From Xenorhabdus griffiniae (GTDB lineage Bacteria > Pseudomonadota > Gammaproteobacteria > Enterobacterales > Enterobacteriaceae), in assembly GCF_037265215.1 (NCBI RefSeq), contig NZ_CP147737.1, positions 1,116,001-1,180,000 of the forward strand: DNA of 64,000 bases, in the 5' to 3' direction. Both the position numbers and the translations under genes were made by a program. Positions 57,231-64,000 of the stretch are shown here, one piece after another (the stretch's first letter is position 1; every line of letters starts with the position of its first letter). The notes beneath the pieces were generated by a model. It saw only the letters and a program-made list of their open reading frames with translations. It did no database searches and was not told where the DNA came from.

Positions 57231-57989
57231 TTAAATGTATTTTTTAAACATCGCAGCCGTAATCATCACCGCCATACCCAGTAATAATGCCGCAGGCAGC
57301 AATATCATCGTGGGATAGACCACATCCGGCCAGGATAAATACAGCACACAGGGAATGGTGCAGGCCGGTTTAATGCCCCGTTTGGCATGATGATAGACAA
57401 AACTGGATTCATAGCCTGCGCCATAACGGCGTAAATCCCGCCGTCCCAGCCCGTCAACCAGAGCGACTAAAATCACCATCACAAACAAAGGAATGGATAA
57501 CACCAGGATAGCTAACCGGATTAACGTCACCATGGTGATAAACACCGTCGCCAGACAATATTCCCGCAAATGCTCCGATATGCCATGCAATACCGCATTG
57601 AATTCACGCAGAAAATCATTGCGGCTATTGAGCTGATAGTGCCGTTGTCCCTGTATCCAGGGCATAAAACCACTGTCGACAAAAATCCATTGATATGCCT
57701 GCGTCAGCCAGTCAGAGACCGTTTGTGCGGGATTTGACAACAACAGGCTCTGGGTCAATTCCGTGGATAAAAATTGCAGCTCGGTTTTCATCATCGTCTG
57801 GCTGTGGGAGGCACCTTGTTCCGGCCAGAAAAAAGTCATACCGAGATATTCCAGCAACAGACTGAATAGCCACGACATCACAATAAACCCAATGAGTTGC
57901 CACGGCCATGCCCATAACACACGATACAGCAGGCCATGCTGGCGGGGCGGTTGGGAAGATGGACGGGATTGATTTTCTGACTGTGCCAT
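57231..57989 (-). CDS. Integrating conjugative element membrane protein, PFL_4697 family
   Basis: A 252-aa inner-membrane protein (TIGR03747-like) with about four TM segments: LIGFIVMSWLFSLLLEYLGMTFFW, ATVFITMVTLIRLAILVLSIPLFVMVILVALVDG and VYPTMILLPAALLLGMAVMITAAMF. GLGRRDLRRYGAGYESSFVYHHAKR is the family hallmark. It follows traD by 9 bases and ends the first conjugation block. It may help the coupling protein or have the TraF-like role; not known. Confidence 0.87.
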   Translation of the reverse strand: MAQSENQSRPSSQPPRQHGLLYRVLWAWPWQLIGFIVMSWLFSLLLEYLGMTFFWPEQGASHSQTMMKTELQFLSTELTQSLLLSNPAQTVSDWLTQAYQWIFVDSGFMPWIQGQRHYQLNSRNDFLREFNAVLHGISEHLREYCLATVFITMVTLIRLAILVLSIPLFVMVILVALVDGLGRRDLRRYGAGYESSFVYHHAKRGIKPACTIPCVLYLSWPDVVYPTMILLPAALLLGMAVMITAAMFKKYI

Positions 57990-57998
57990 GACCTGAAA

Positions 57999-60062
57999 TT
58001 ACCCTTTCTCTTCCCACCAGGCTTCACGGGTACGGTAATGCCGTCGCATCTGTTCGGCGATGTTCTGCAAATTCGCCGGCATCAGGGCATCGTCGTCATC
58101 CCCCGTTGGCAGTGGCATCCGAATTTTCCACAACTGCCCGCCCTCCAGTAAGGCGAATGCCTGCCCTTTCGGCAAGTTAATCATCTCAGCCGGCGTCACC
58201 AGCGGTGTTTTGACCGTACCTACCCGGTCCTGCGTGGACGAGGTAAAATCCTGCCCCTGTTCGACATCGGCAATATCAGAGTGCCCTGAGACCAGTGTTT
58301 TGCTGTAGATTTCCACTTCCGGCAACTGGCTGGTCAGTAACTCGGCTGTCCGGTTATCCCGCACCCGCAGCATAATCAGGGTATTGAAGTTACCGATCAC
58401 CTGCGCGGTTTTGGCCGGGCTGCCGAGACGGGCTTCGATATCGGAGGAGGTCTGGGTATAGGCGGTGACCTGCATGCCCGCACCGCCGCCTTTATTGATA
58501 AGTGGAATAAATTCATCGCCCATTAGCTCATTAAATTCATCACAATGCAGGTTAATCGCGAGCTTCCCATCATGGCGAACCGGCAACCCGGCATTCATAC
58601 CATATTTGTAGATTTGCCCCGCGACACTGACCAAATCGGCAAACATACTGTTGCCCACCGCCGAGGCCACATCACTGTCAGACAGTGCATCCAAGCCGAT
58701 ATAGACAATCCCGTTCTTACGGATCACCTGTTCCCAGTCGAAGATGGGGCGCAGATCCGTCATATTGAGATAATCCGGTGATAACAGTTCAGCGATTTTG
58801 CCCGTGGTCAGTTTTTCCAATAGCGGCAATAAAGAAGCGACAATTTTATCAAAATAGGTACGATCATAACGCACGGCAGAGCGTAACCCGTCCAGAATCG
58901 GATCGTAGAGTTGCTTACCCGCTTCTGAACTCAGCGTGACTTCCATCGCCCAGAGTCTGAGCGCATCCGGCTGCCCCTGCATATTACGCGGGATATCTTT
59001 TTCTTTCAGCTTGCCGAGGTAATGGTTGATGTGTTCCAGCAGGGCGGGCTGCCTTTCTGCCAGCATTTTAGTGGCATAGAGCTGATACAGTTCACTGATA
59101 TTATTAACGTAACGTGTGATCAAGGTGTAATCCGGCCGGTGTCCCAGCGCGACTAAAGCCCGGGCGACAATATTGACAAAGCGCCAGGCAAACTCACGGA
59201 AAGCGGCACTGTTCCCTTCCCCACTGAGTTGTCCGGCCAGACGGGAGGCGACTTCCGATACCCGGCCAAACCGTCCGACCGCGTTATAACGCGCCGAAAT
59301 TTCCGGCCAGCCCAGATGAAAGAGGGAAAGGGCATTGCCTCGACCCGCCCGGTGCGCTTCTGCCCAAATCCGCCTTAACAGGTCAGCATCGCCTTTGGGA
59401 TCAAAGACAATCACCACCTCGCCTCGCCGGATATCCTGGGTTATCAGCAATTCGGCCAGCCGGGTTTTCCCTACGCGCGTTGTACCCATTATCAGCGTAT
59501 GCCCGACCCGCTCACGCAAATCCATAAACACGTCGGCTTCCCGTGGCTCAATACCGTGGATCATGGGATTGCCGCCAACCGGGGGCAAAGGCCGCACCGG
59601 ATTAAAAAGGGAATCGTTGCGTAACAGCGCTGATAACTTAGGCCAACAGTATTCCGTTCGGTGCGCCAGCAAACGGGCAAGCTGATAAACCTGAGAGGGT
59701 TGCACAAAGCGTTCGACTTCCGGCCGCCGCGTATCCTGCAAACGCTGGGTATGCTTCTGCTGCCAGCGAAATCCCCTGCCCAGAAACAGGCGCTGATGGC
59801 TGACGGGGATCTGTTTTGTGCCCATCTGATAACGCGGCAAGCGACGCAGGTTTCGGCGATAGCGGAGTACCTGAATACCCTGCCATGTGCGTATCATCGC
59901 CAATACCGCAAAACCGCCGGCCATGACATAACTGACTGAGGGGGCCAGTGCGATAGCCCAGGGTGCCCGGATGCAGATAAACGCAGCAACGGCGGAGACC
60001 ACCGCGGTATTCAGCTCGACGGCAGGACGTAACAGGGCTTCAACAACGTAACGGCGGCTCAT
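57999..60062 (-). CDS. traD: Type IV coupling protein TraD
   Basis: ATPase that brings relaxosome DNA to the conjugation channel, 687 aa. Two N-terminal TM segments (VSAVAAFICIRAPWAIALAPSVSYVMAGGFAVLAMI) are followed by the VirD4/TraD motor: Walker A LIMGTTRVGKTRLAELL near residue 195, EVVIVFDPKGDADLL nearby, and NLHCDEFNELMGDEFIPLINKGGGAGMQVTAYTQT with Walker B. It belongs to the ICE TraD class (TIGR03743/03754). The C-terminus has TPAEMINLPKGQAFALLEGGQLWKIRMP. Fully intact; lies 9 bases from the next gene on each side. Confidence 0.92.
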   Translation of the reverse strand: MSRRYVVEALLRPAVELNTAVVSAVAAFICIRAPWAIALAPSVSYVMAGGFAVLAMIRTWQGIQVLRYRRNLRRLPRYQMGTKQIPVSHQRLFLGRGFRWQQKHTQRLQDTRRPEVERFVQPSQVYQLARLLAHRTEYCWPKLSALLRNDSLFNPVRPLPPVGGNPMIHGIEPREADVFMDLRERVGHTLIMGTTRVGKTRLAELLITQDIRRGEVVIVFDPKGDADLLRRIWAEAHRAGRGNALSLFHLGWPEISARYNAVGRFGRVSEVASRLAGQLSGEGNSAAFREFAWRFVNIVARALVALGHRPDYTLITRYVNNISELYQLYATKMLAERQPALLEHINHYLGKLKEKDIPRNMQGQPDALRLWAMEVTLSSEAGKQLYDPILDGLRSAVRYDRTYFDKIVASLLPLLEKLTTGKIAELLSPDYLNMTDLRPIFDWEQVIRKNGIVYIGLDALSDSDVASAVGNSMFADLVSVAGQIYKYGMNAGLPVRHDGKLAINLHCDEFNELMGDEFIPLINKGGGAGMQVTAYTQTSSDIEARLGSPAKTAQVIGNFNTLIMLRVRDNRTAELLTSQLPEVEIYSKTLVSGHSDIADVEQGQDFTSSTQDRVGTVKTPLVTPAEMINLPKGQAFALLEGGQLWKIRMPLPTGDDDDALMPANLQNIAEQMRRHYRTREAWWEEKG

Positions 60063-60070
60063 GATGATAA

Positions 60071-60577
60071 CTATTGAGAGAGCGCCGTTTCGGTGATCAA
60101 CACCGGATAATGTTGCAGTTGCAACCGGCGAGCCAATTCCGAACCGGCAGCCGGCGATAACAAGACATCCGGCGCTAATGCCCGCAGTGACTGTAAACCG
60201 GCTATCTCACTGACATTGACAACCAGCCCCACAGCGTGCAATTGCTTGAATCGGGTGGCATTCTGGCTTAACCACTGGCGTGAGTCAGGATCATCGCCAA
60301 TCAGAAATAACGCCCCAATGCCCGGCAATTGCAGTGATCGACTTATCACCTGCCCCGGTGTCAGTTCCGGTGTTTTAACGGGCAACATCGCGGCTTCGCC
60401 AACCATTTCTGGTAAGGAATACGGGGGTCGTGCAGGAATATCCCCCGGTTGGGCATGAATACTTTCATAAAAAGGCGAGGCATCCTGGCCGCCTAAATCA
60501 GCAATGACATTCAGTTCGGCCTGGCAGGTATTAATCCATAACAGGCCGATAATGGGGAATACGCTCAACCGTTTCAT
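60071..60577 (-). CDS. Integrating conjugative element protein, PFL_4695 family
   Basis: A 168-aa exported protein with signal peptide RLSVFPIIGLLWINTCQA. LNVIADLGGQDASPFYESI and PALMR-like SLPEMVGEAAMLPVKTPELTPGQVISR match the TIGR03765 family. The C-terminal half (LFLIGDDPDSRQWLSQNATRFKQLHAVGLVVNV) is alpha/beta and resembles a Rossmann-like domain. The ATG at 60577 overlaps the preceding stop by ATGA; the longer frame is not needed. Function unknown. Confidence 0.86.
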   Translation of the reverse strand: MKRLSVFPIIGLLWINTCQAELNVIADLGGQDASPFYESIHAQPGDIPARPPYSLPEMVGEAAMLPVKTPELTPGQVISRSLQLPGIGALFLIGDDPDSRQWLSQNATRFKQLHAVGLVVNVSEIAGLQSLRALAPDVLLSPAAGSELARRLQLQHYPVLITETALSQ

Positions 60578-61272
60578 TGTAATGACGTGACCTGCCATCC
60601 TTGATCTCCTTGTCGCAGCAATACCGGCATCAGCCCTTTACCAAACCGGAACCAGTAACCCGCATCATGATTCAGTGTGATTTGCCGGTTGCGTACCCGT
60701 TCAACGGGGATATGATGGTCTTTGGCCCACAGCCGTAAGGTGTCATCATTACGTTGGCTGTCTACCAAATAAATATCGACGGGCTGGTTAGCCGCCAGGA
60801 CTTCGCTCAAACGGGTTTCGCATTGTGGACAATCTTTGGCTCTGACAAACAGTGCCAGCCGGCCATTTGTCTCGCGCGATGTTGTCATATTGACTGGCAA
60901 CACACCCGGAAACAGCCGCTGCCAGGCCGCATCCACTTCCCGCTGGAAACGTAGCTCTTTTTCGGTACGGGCAAATTCTGATTTAACCCACTGTTCAGCA
61001 TAACGACGGCGCTCGGTATCGTTTTCGGCTTCAATGCCTAATGTGGTCAGCGGATCAAGCCCCGGTGACTGGATACCCCGTGGTCCCTTCATCAGCTGCT
61101 CATAACGCTGGTATTCATCGGCACTTAGCTTCCACTGTTCAGCCTGGCTTTTCAGGGATTGCGGCTGGCTTGCTGTCGATGGTGTTTGCTGCGAAGCTAA
61201 CGGTGCCGGTGTGGCTGCCCACACTGAACTGCTCAGCAACCAGACCAATAAACCGAAACGATGCCATTTCAT
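60574..61272 (-). CDS. Integrating conjugative element protein, PFL_4693 family
   Basis: A 232-aa exported protein (signal peptide RFGLLVWLLSSSVWA). TIGR03759 features: AEQWKLSADEYQRYEQLMKGPRGIQSPGLDPLTTLGIEA near residues 45-85, then FVRAKDCPQCETRLSEVLAANQPVDIYLVDS, a thioredoxin-like fold with CPQC in the redox-active position. A thiol-disulphide or chaperone role in the periplasm is possible, considering the many cysteines in the transfer proteins. The ATG at 61272 overlaps the PilL-like stop (TGATG) behind GGAGGG. Confidence 0.87.
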   Translation of the reverse strand: MKWHRFGLLVWLLSSSVWAATPAPLASQQTPSTASQPQSLKSQAEQWKLSADEYQRYEQLMKGPRGIQSPGLDPLTTLGIEAENDTERRRYAEQWVKSEFARTEKELRFQREVDAAWQRLFPGVLPVNMTTSRETNGRLALFVRAKDCPQCETRLSEVLAANQPVDIYLVDSQRNDDTLRLWAKDHHIPVERVRNRQITLNHDAGYWFRFGKGLMPVLLRQGDQGWQVTSLQ

Positions 61273-61814
61273 CAATACCCTCCCTGCTGCGTTTGTTTAA
61301 CCGAAGCCGGTAGCCGATAGCCTTGTCGTAAATGATGACAAACCCCTCGCTGCACCTCGTCCACGTCCAGTTGCCAGGCCGGGCCTGCCATGATTTGCAA
61401 TGCGGTGCGTAACCGGATTGGGCCTAACTGATAGTGCACCGAGGGCAATGGCTGGCGATATAAGATGTCATGGGTTTTATCCGGTGCACATAACGAGTAA
61501 CCTGATTGACGCAACACATAACGCATCGCATCAGCAACCGTGGGATTCTGGGACGCAGGGATATGGATATCAACCAATTGGGAAAGCGGGTCACGTTGTG
61601 CTTCTGTCGGGTCGGTACTGACCAGCAAATAACGGCCATAACGAACAACTTCAGGTTGTTGTCCATAAATATCCGGTGAAACAGGCTGAATGTTGCGTGT
61701 CAGCGTGACGGAAGGAAAACGACTTTGGGAAGGCTGGGATAGCGGTTGTTTTACGGGAGTCGTGCATCCCGTCAGTATGACCGCCATTAAGCCGATTAAC
61801 GCGTTTATTTTCAT
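61272..61814 (-). CDS. ICE PilL N-terminal-like lipoprotein (TIGR03748 family)
   Basis: A 180-aa lipoprotein with lipobox ILTGC (Cys near residue 16), followed by EVVRYGRYLLVSTDPTEAQRDPLSQLVDIHIPASQNPTVADAMRYVLRQSGYSLC, which is the PilL/TcpQ-like domain of ICE proteins. Secretin-accessory function is usual for this domain. It is the first gene of the first conjugation block (PilL-4693-4695-TraD-4697). Whether a full pilL and type IV pilus genes exist on this ICE cannot be seen in this window. Confidence 0.87.
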   Translation of the reverse strand: MKINALIGLMAVILTGCTTPVKQPLSQPSQSRFPSVTLTRNIQPVSPDIYGQQPEVVRYGRYLLVSTDPTEAQRDPLSQLVDIHIPASQNPTVADAMRYVLRQSGYSLCAPDKTHDILYRQPLPSVHYQLGPIRLRTALQIMAGPAWQLDVDEVQRGVCHHLRQGYRLPASVKQTQQGGY

Positions 61815-61989
61815 GCCAGATAGGTTCCTGCTCAGTCGTAAAATAATCCTGACTATGCAAGGAACCCGGTGATGTATTCAATGAACAACTCAACTGTGTT
61901 TGCTGAAAATAAAGAGGTCGTAATAGGAAATAACGGATAAACCCTGAACCGGTATTATCGTATTACGTGGCATGGGTCATAACGGCACA

Positions 61990-62253
61990 TTATTCAGCCA
62001 CCGATTGACGTCTTCTCCGCTCAATCAAATGACCGTTGCGGTCAAAATAACGGCTGGGCCAGATTTCAGACGGCGCCAGCTCCAGACAGGTAGCGATGAT
62101 AAACTCCCCTTTGGGCCATGGGCGGGATAAGGTATTTGCCAGTGTAGAAGAACTGAGTCCCGATTCACGGGATAAAGCGGCGAGTGTCGTACCACGTTTG
62201 CGTAATGCACAAATAATTTCGGCTGGGTGCCAGTCTTGTTGAGTGTGAGTCAT
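61990..62253 (-). CDS. Ner-like helix-turn-helix transcriptional regulator
   Basis: An 87-aa DNA-binding protein like phage Mu Ner and the Nlp/SfsB regulators. DWHPAEIICALRKRGTTLAALSRESGLSSSTLANTLSRPWPKGEFIIATCLELAPSEIWPSRYFDRNG covers the whole fold, with the helix-turn-helix in TLAALSRESGLSSSTLANTL. It lies just before the conjugation block and reads the same way, so it may control that operon or ICE transfer. GGAAGCAGGT precedes the ATG. Confidence 0.88.
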   Translation of the reverse strand: MTHTQQDWHPAEIICALRKRGTTLAALSRESGLSSSTLANTLSRPWPKGEFIIATCLELAPSEIWPSRYFDRNGHLIERRRRQSVAE

Positions 62254-62774
62254 ACCTGCTTCCCCTTCTGTTGATTATTGGTGGTAGTTCAGACAGGGTT
62301 TCCAATACCGGGAGTAACCGTCCGGTGAGACCGAAGCCTCCCCTGCCTGAACCGCCATTGAAGGTGCGATAGCAGGCACACTGGCAGAAAATTTCTACCA
62401 GTGGGTTACTCTTTAACAGGGTTGGAAATCCCTGACTATCGGATTTTGCCGATAGCATTTTCACTTTAACCGATTGTGTTATCGAATTCAATAATCGAAC
62501 ATGTAAGTTTAACAAGTAAATTAAGTTATTAGCACTCATCAATTCAGTTTCCCAGCCTACTGGATACCTAACTTTATTCAACACCGTTAAAACCGAAATC
62601 GAAGCCATTAAACTCTAACGATAAGCATAACCAAAGAAACGCTTGATTCAGAGAATAGTCCCCAGTCATCAGCGGGTTATGTTAACATTGAATATAACTG
62701 TCTTGATGCATGCTCTGCCATCGATAGTTATCCCCTTATCTGATACTGAAGTAAAGCATTTCAAAGGAGGCGAT
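62254..62774. other. Intergenic region with hairpins, divergent promoters
   Basis: No convincing gene. CTATCGG-ATTTTG-CCGATAG forms a 7-bp hairpin at 62436-62455. The region lies between the leftward Ner-like gene and the rightward ATPase gene, so both promoters should be here, but I could not fix them. Confidence 0.45.
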
Positions 62775-63881
62775 ATGACCACGTCTTTAGACAAGCTCAC
62801 GATTAAAGGGTTTAAATCAATCCATGAACTCAATGAGTTTGAACTTAAAAACTTAAACGTGATTGTTGGCGCTAACGGCGCAGGTAAAAGTAATTTGATC
62901 TCCTTTTTTAAAATGCTGCGGGCATTAATAGACGGCACATTAAATCGCTATATCCGCGATAATGGGGGGGCAAACGATTTACTCTTTAATGGCAATAAGG
63001 TCACGCAGAAAATGGAGTTTGAAACACGCTTCGGAGAACGCGGGTTTCGTTTTAAATTAGTGCCCACGCCAGCAGACAGTTGTGCCATTGAAGATGAAGC
63101 TCGCTATTACGCCAAAAGTGCTACCAGATGGTGGTTGCTGGGGGATAGCGACGATGGCAGATCCAGAATGGTTGCTGAAATTGAGAACAATTCCTCTGAC
63201 GCACCGTATTCAAAACCCGTCTATGAGGCCATCGCTTCCTGGCAGATTTATCATTTTCACGATACCAGCGCCACGGCTGGCATGCGAAAATATGAAATCA
63301 TCCAGGATAACAAAACATTACGCACAGATGCTTCTAACATTGGCGCGTTCTTATTAAAACTCAAAAATGAAGCCCCAAATGAATACAAATCGATTGTGAG
63401 CGCCATCAGGTTAGTCACCCCTTTCTTTGATAGCTTCATTCTGGAACCTCGTCAGAGCGGCCAGAAAGAAGAAGTTAACATGAGCTGGACGCAAAAAGGC
63501 TCAGATTATCCGATGCAGCCTTATCATTTATCCGATGGTTCAATACGCTTTATTTGTCTGGCAACCGCATTACTACAACCCAACCCGCCATCGACCATTA
63601 TTATTGATGAACCTGAGTTGGGCCTGCACCCTGCGGCTATTGTGATCCTTGCCGAGCTAATCCAGCAAGCAGCTCAACGTACCCAGGTTATTATTGCCAC
63701 TCAATCCCCTATTTTAATCGATCAATTTTCTGCCGAAGAGATTGTCATCGTAAATCGTAAACAGGGAGCTTCAAGCTTTGAACGTTTAAATGAGAAAGAT
63801 TTCTCTCAATGGCTCGAAAACTATTCACTCGGTGAATTATGGGCTAAAAACGTCATCGCCGGAGGGCCAACTTATGAGTAA
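62775..63881 (+). CDS. AAA family ATPase (AAA_21/RecF-like), defence-type
   Basis: A 368-aa ABC-class ATPase. Walker A is VGANGAGKSNLISFF near residue 32; YHLSDGSIRFICLATALL holds the ABC signature-like stretch; STIIIDEPELGLHPAAI is Walker B near residue 276, followed by VIIATQSPILIDQF with the switch His/Gln region. AAAGGAGG six bases before the ATG at 62775 fixes the start; the frame upstream is not used. The C-terminus overlaps the next gene by 8 bases. ATPases of this type next to a TOPRIM-like DUF4276 gene resemble OLD-like and PARIS-like anti-phage pairs. Confidence 0.88.
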   Translation: MTTSLDKLTIKGFKSIHELNEFELKNLNVIVGANGAGKSNLISFFKMLRALIDGTLNRYIRDNGGANDLLFNGNKVTQKMEFETRFGERGFRFKLVPTPADSCAIEDEARYYAKSATRWWLLGDSDDGRSRMVAEIENNSSDAPYSKPVYEAIASWQIYHFHDTSATAGMRKYEIIQDNKTLRTDASNIGAFLLKLKNEAPNEYKSIVSAIRLVTPFFDSFILEPRQSGQKEEVNMSWTQKGSDYPMQPYHLSDGSIRFICLATALLQPNPPSTIIIDEPELGLHPAAIVILAELIQQAAQRTQVIIATQSPILIDQFSAEEIVIVNRKQGASSFERLNEKDFSQWLENYSLGELWAKNVIAGGPTYE

Positions 63882-64000
63882 TTACGTCGAAGTTATGGCT
63901 ATCGTTGAAGGTAAAACAGAACAGATATTTATTGAAAAAATGCTTCAACCTTATTTGGCTGAGAAAATGATTTTCATCTCTGCAACCCAGGTTTCCAAAC
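63874..64000 (+). CDS. DUF4276 family (TOPRIM-like) protein, cut by window end
   Basis: The first 42 residues are visible, beginning MSNYVEVMAIVEGKTEQIFIEKMLQPYL. The VEGKTEQIFIE line is the first TOPRIM glutamate motif of DUF4276 proteins. The ATG overlaps the ATPase stop by 8 bases, so the pair is translated together. The catalytic DxD part lies outside the window. Confidence 0.8.
   Translation, partial: MSNYVEVMAIVEGKTEQIFIEKMLQPYLAEKMIFISATQVSK

Noticed and set aside
62165-62608. 147-codon minus-strand frame upstream of the Ner-like gene
   Set aside because: It overlaps most of the Ner-like gene's 5' part in another frame, has no ribosome site and has no recognisable fold; treated as a chance frame.

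Overview
The window is part of a SPI-7/PAPI-1-type integrative and conjugative element (ICE) of an enterobacterium. A Morganellaceae host such as Xenorhabdus or Photorhabdus is my best guess from ICE architecture, insertion-sequence content, AT-rich cargo and the invasin/T6SS accessory genes, but no core chromosomal gene is present to prove it. Supporting marks are a 44-bp copy of the 3' half of a tRNA-Phe gene (the ICE attachment sequence), a ParA-DnaB-ParB maintenance module, a tyrosine integrase beside a TraI_2-type protein, and an almost complete set of PFL_47xx/Tfc-type (MPF-G) conjugation genes.

Layout. 1-4250 (minus): parA, dnaB, parB and a cut-off gene, the maintenance end of an ICE. 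4334-4377: tRNA-Phe att core with no 5' tRNA half beside it, so it is either the junction of two tandem ICEs or the attP of a circular form. 4718-11583 (minus): integrase, TraI_2-like protein with lost metal ligands, N6-methylase-like protein, DUF1281-like protein, CbtA-like toxin, unknown protein, ArdB-like antirestriction protein with a native His6 tail, and a second tyrosine recombinase. 11584-12559: intergenic DNA with a duplicated hairpin/leader-peptide element and a perfect 14-bp stem. 12560-31206: AT-rich cargo, read as a biosynthetic cluster. 31348-32596: a duplicated traG 3' end and an IS110-family remnant. 32597-37265 and 48593-61814 (minus): conjugation genes in three blocks. Between them lie a plus-strand T6SS cassette (tssF, vgrG, VRR-NUC effector, DUF3396 immunity protein, PAAR) and a minus-strand inverse autotransporter. 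61990-64000: Ner-like regulator and an AAA ATPase/DUF4276 pair running off the end.

The cargo cluster is the most interesting part. It encodes a myo-inositol-1-phosphate synthase of the actinobacterial length class, an inositol-monophosphatase-like enzyme, two Gfo/Idh/MocA dehydrogenases, a StsC/BtrR-like DegT aminotransferase, a class III aminotransferase, a TIM-barrel sugar isomerase, a radical SAM enzyme, an extended SDR, a family 2 glycosyltransferase, a substrate-binding-protein fold without a signal peptide, a beta-class DNA methyltransferase and a DHA2-type exporter. Together these predict glucose-6-phosphate to inositol to keto-inositol to (di)aminocyclitol, then glycosyl transfer and export: an aminoglycoside/aminocyclitol-like product from a Gram-negative mobile element. 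The cluster has been hit by an IS982 element (7-bp target duplication), an IS1111-group IS110 element and a probable IS200/IS605-derived palindromic mini-element, all near the divergent centre of the cluster.

Gene starts were chosen by Shine-Dalgarno position and often differ from the longest open frame. Function names rest on motif and family recognition by eye; no database search was run.
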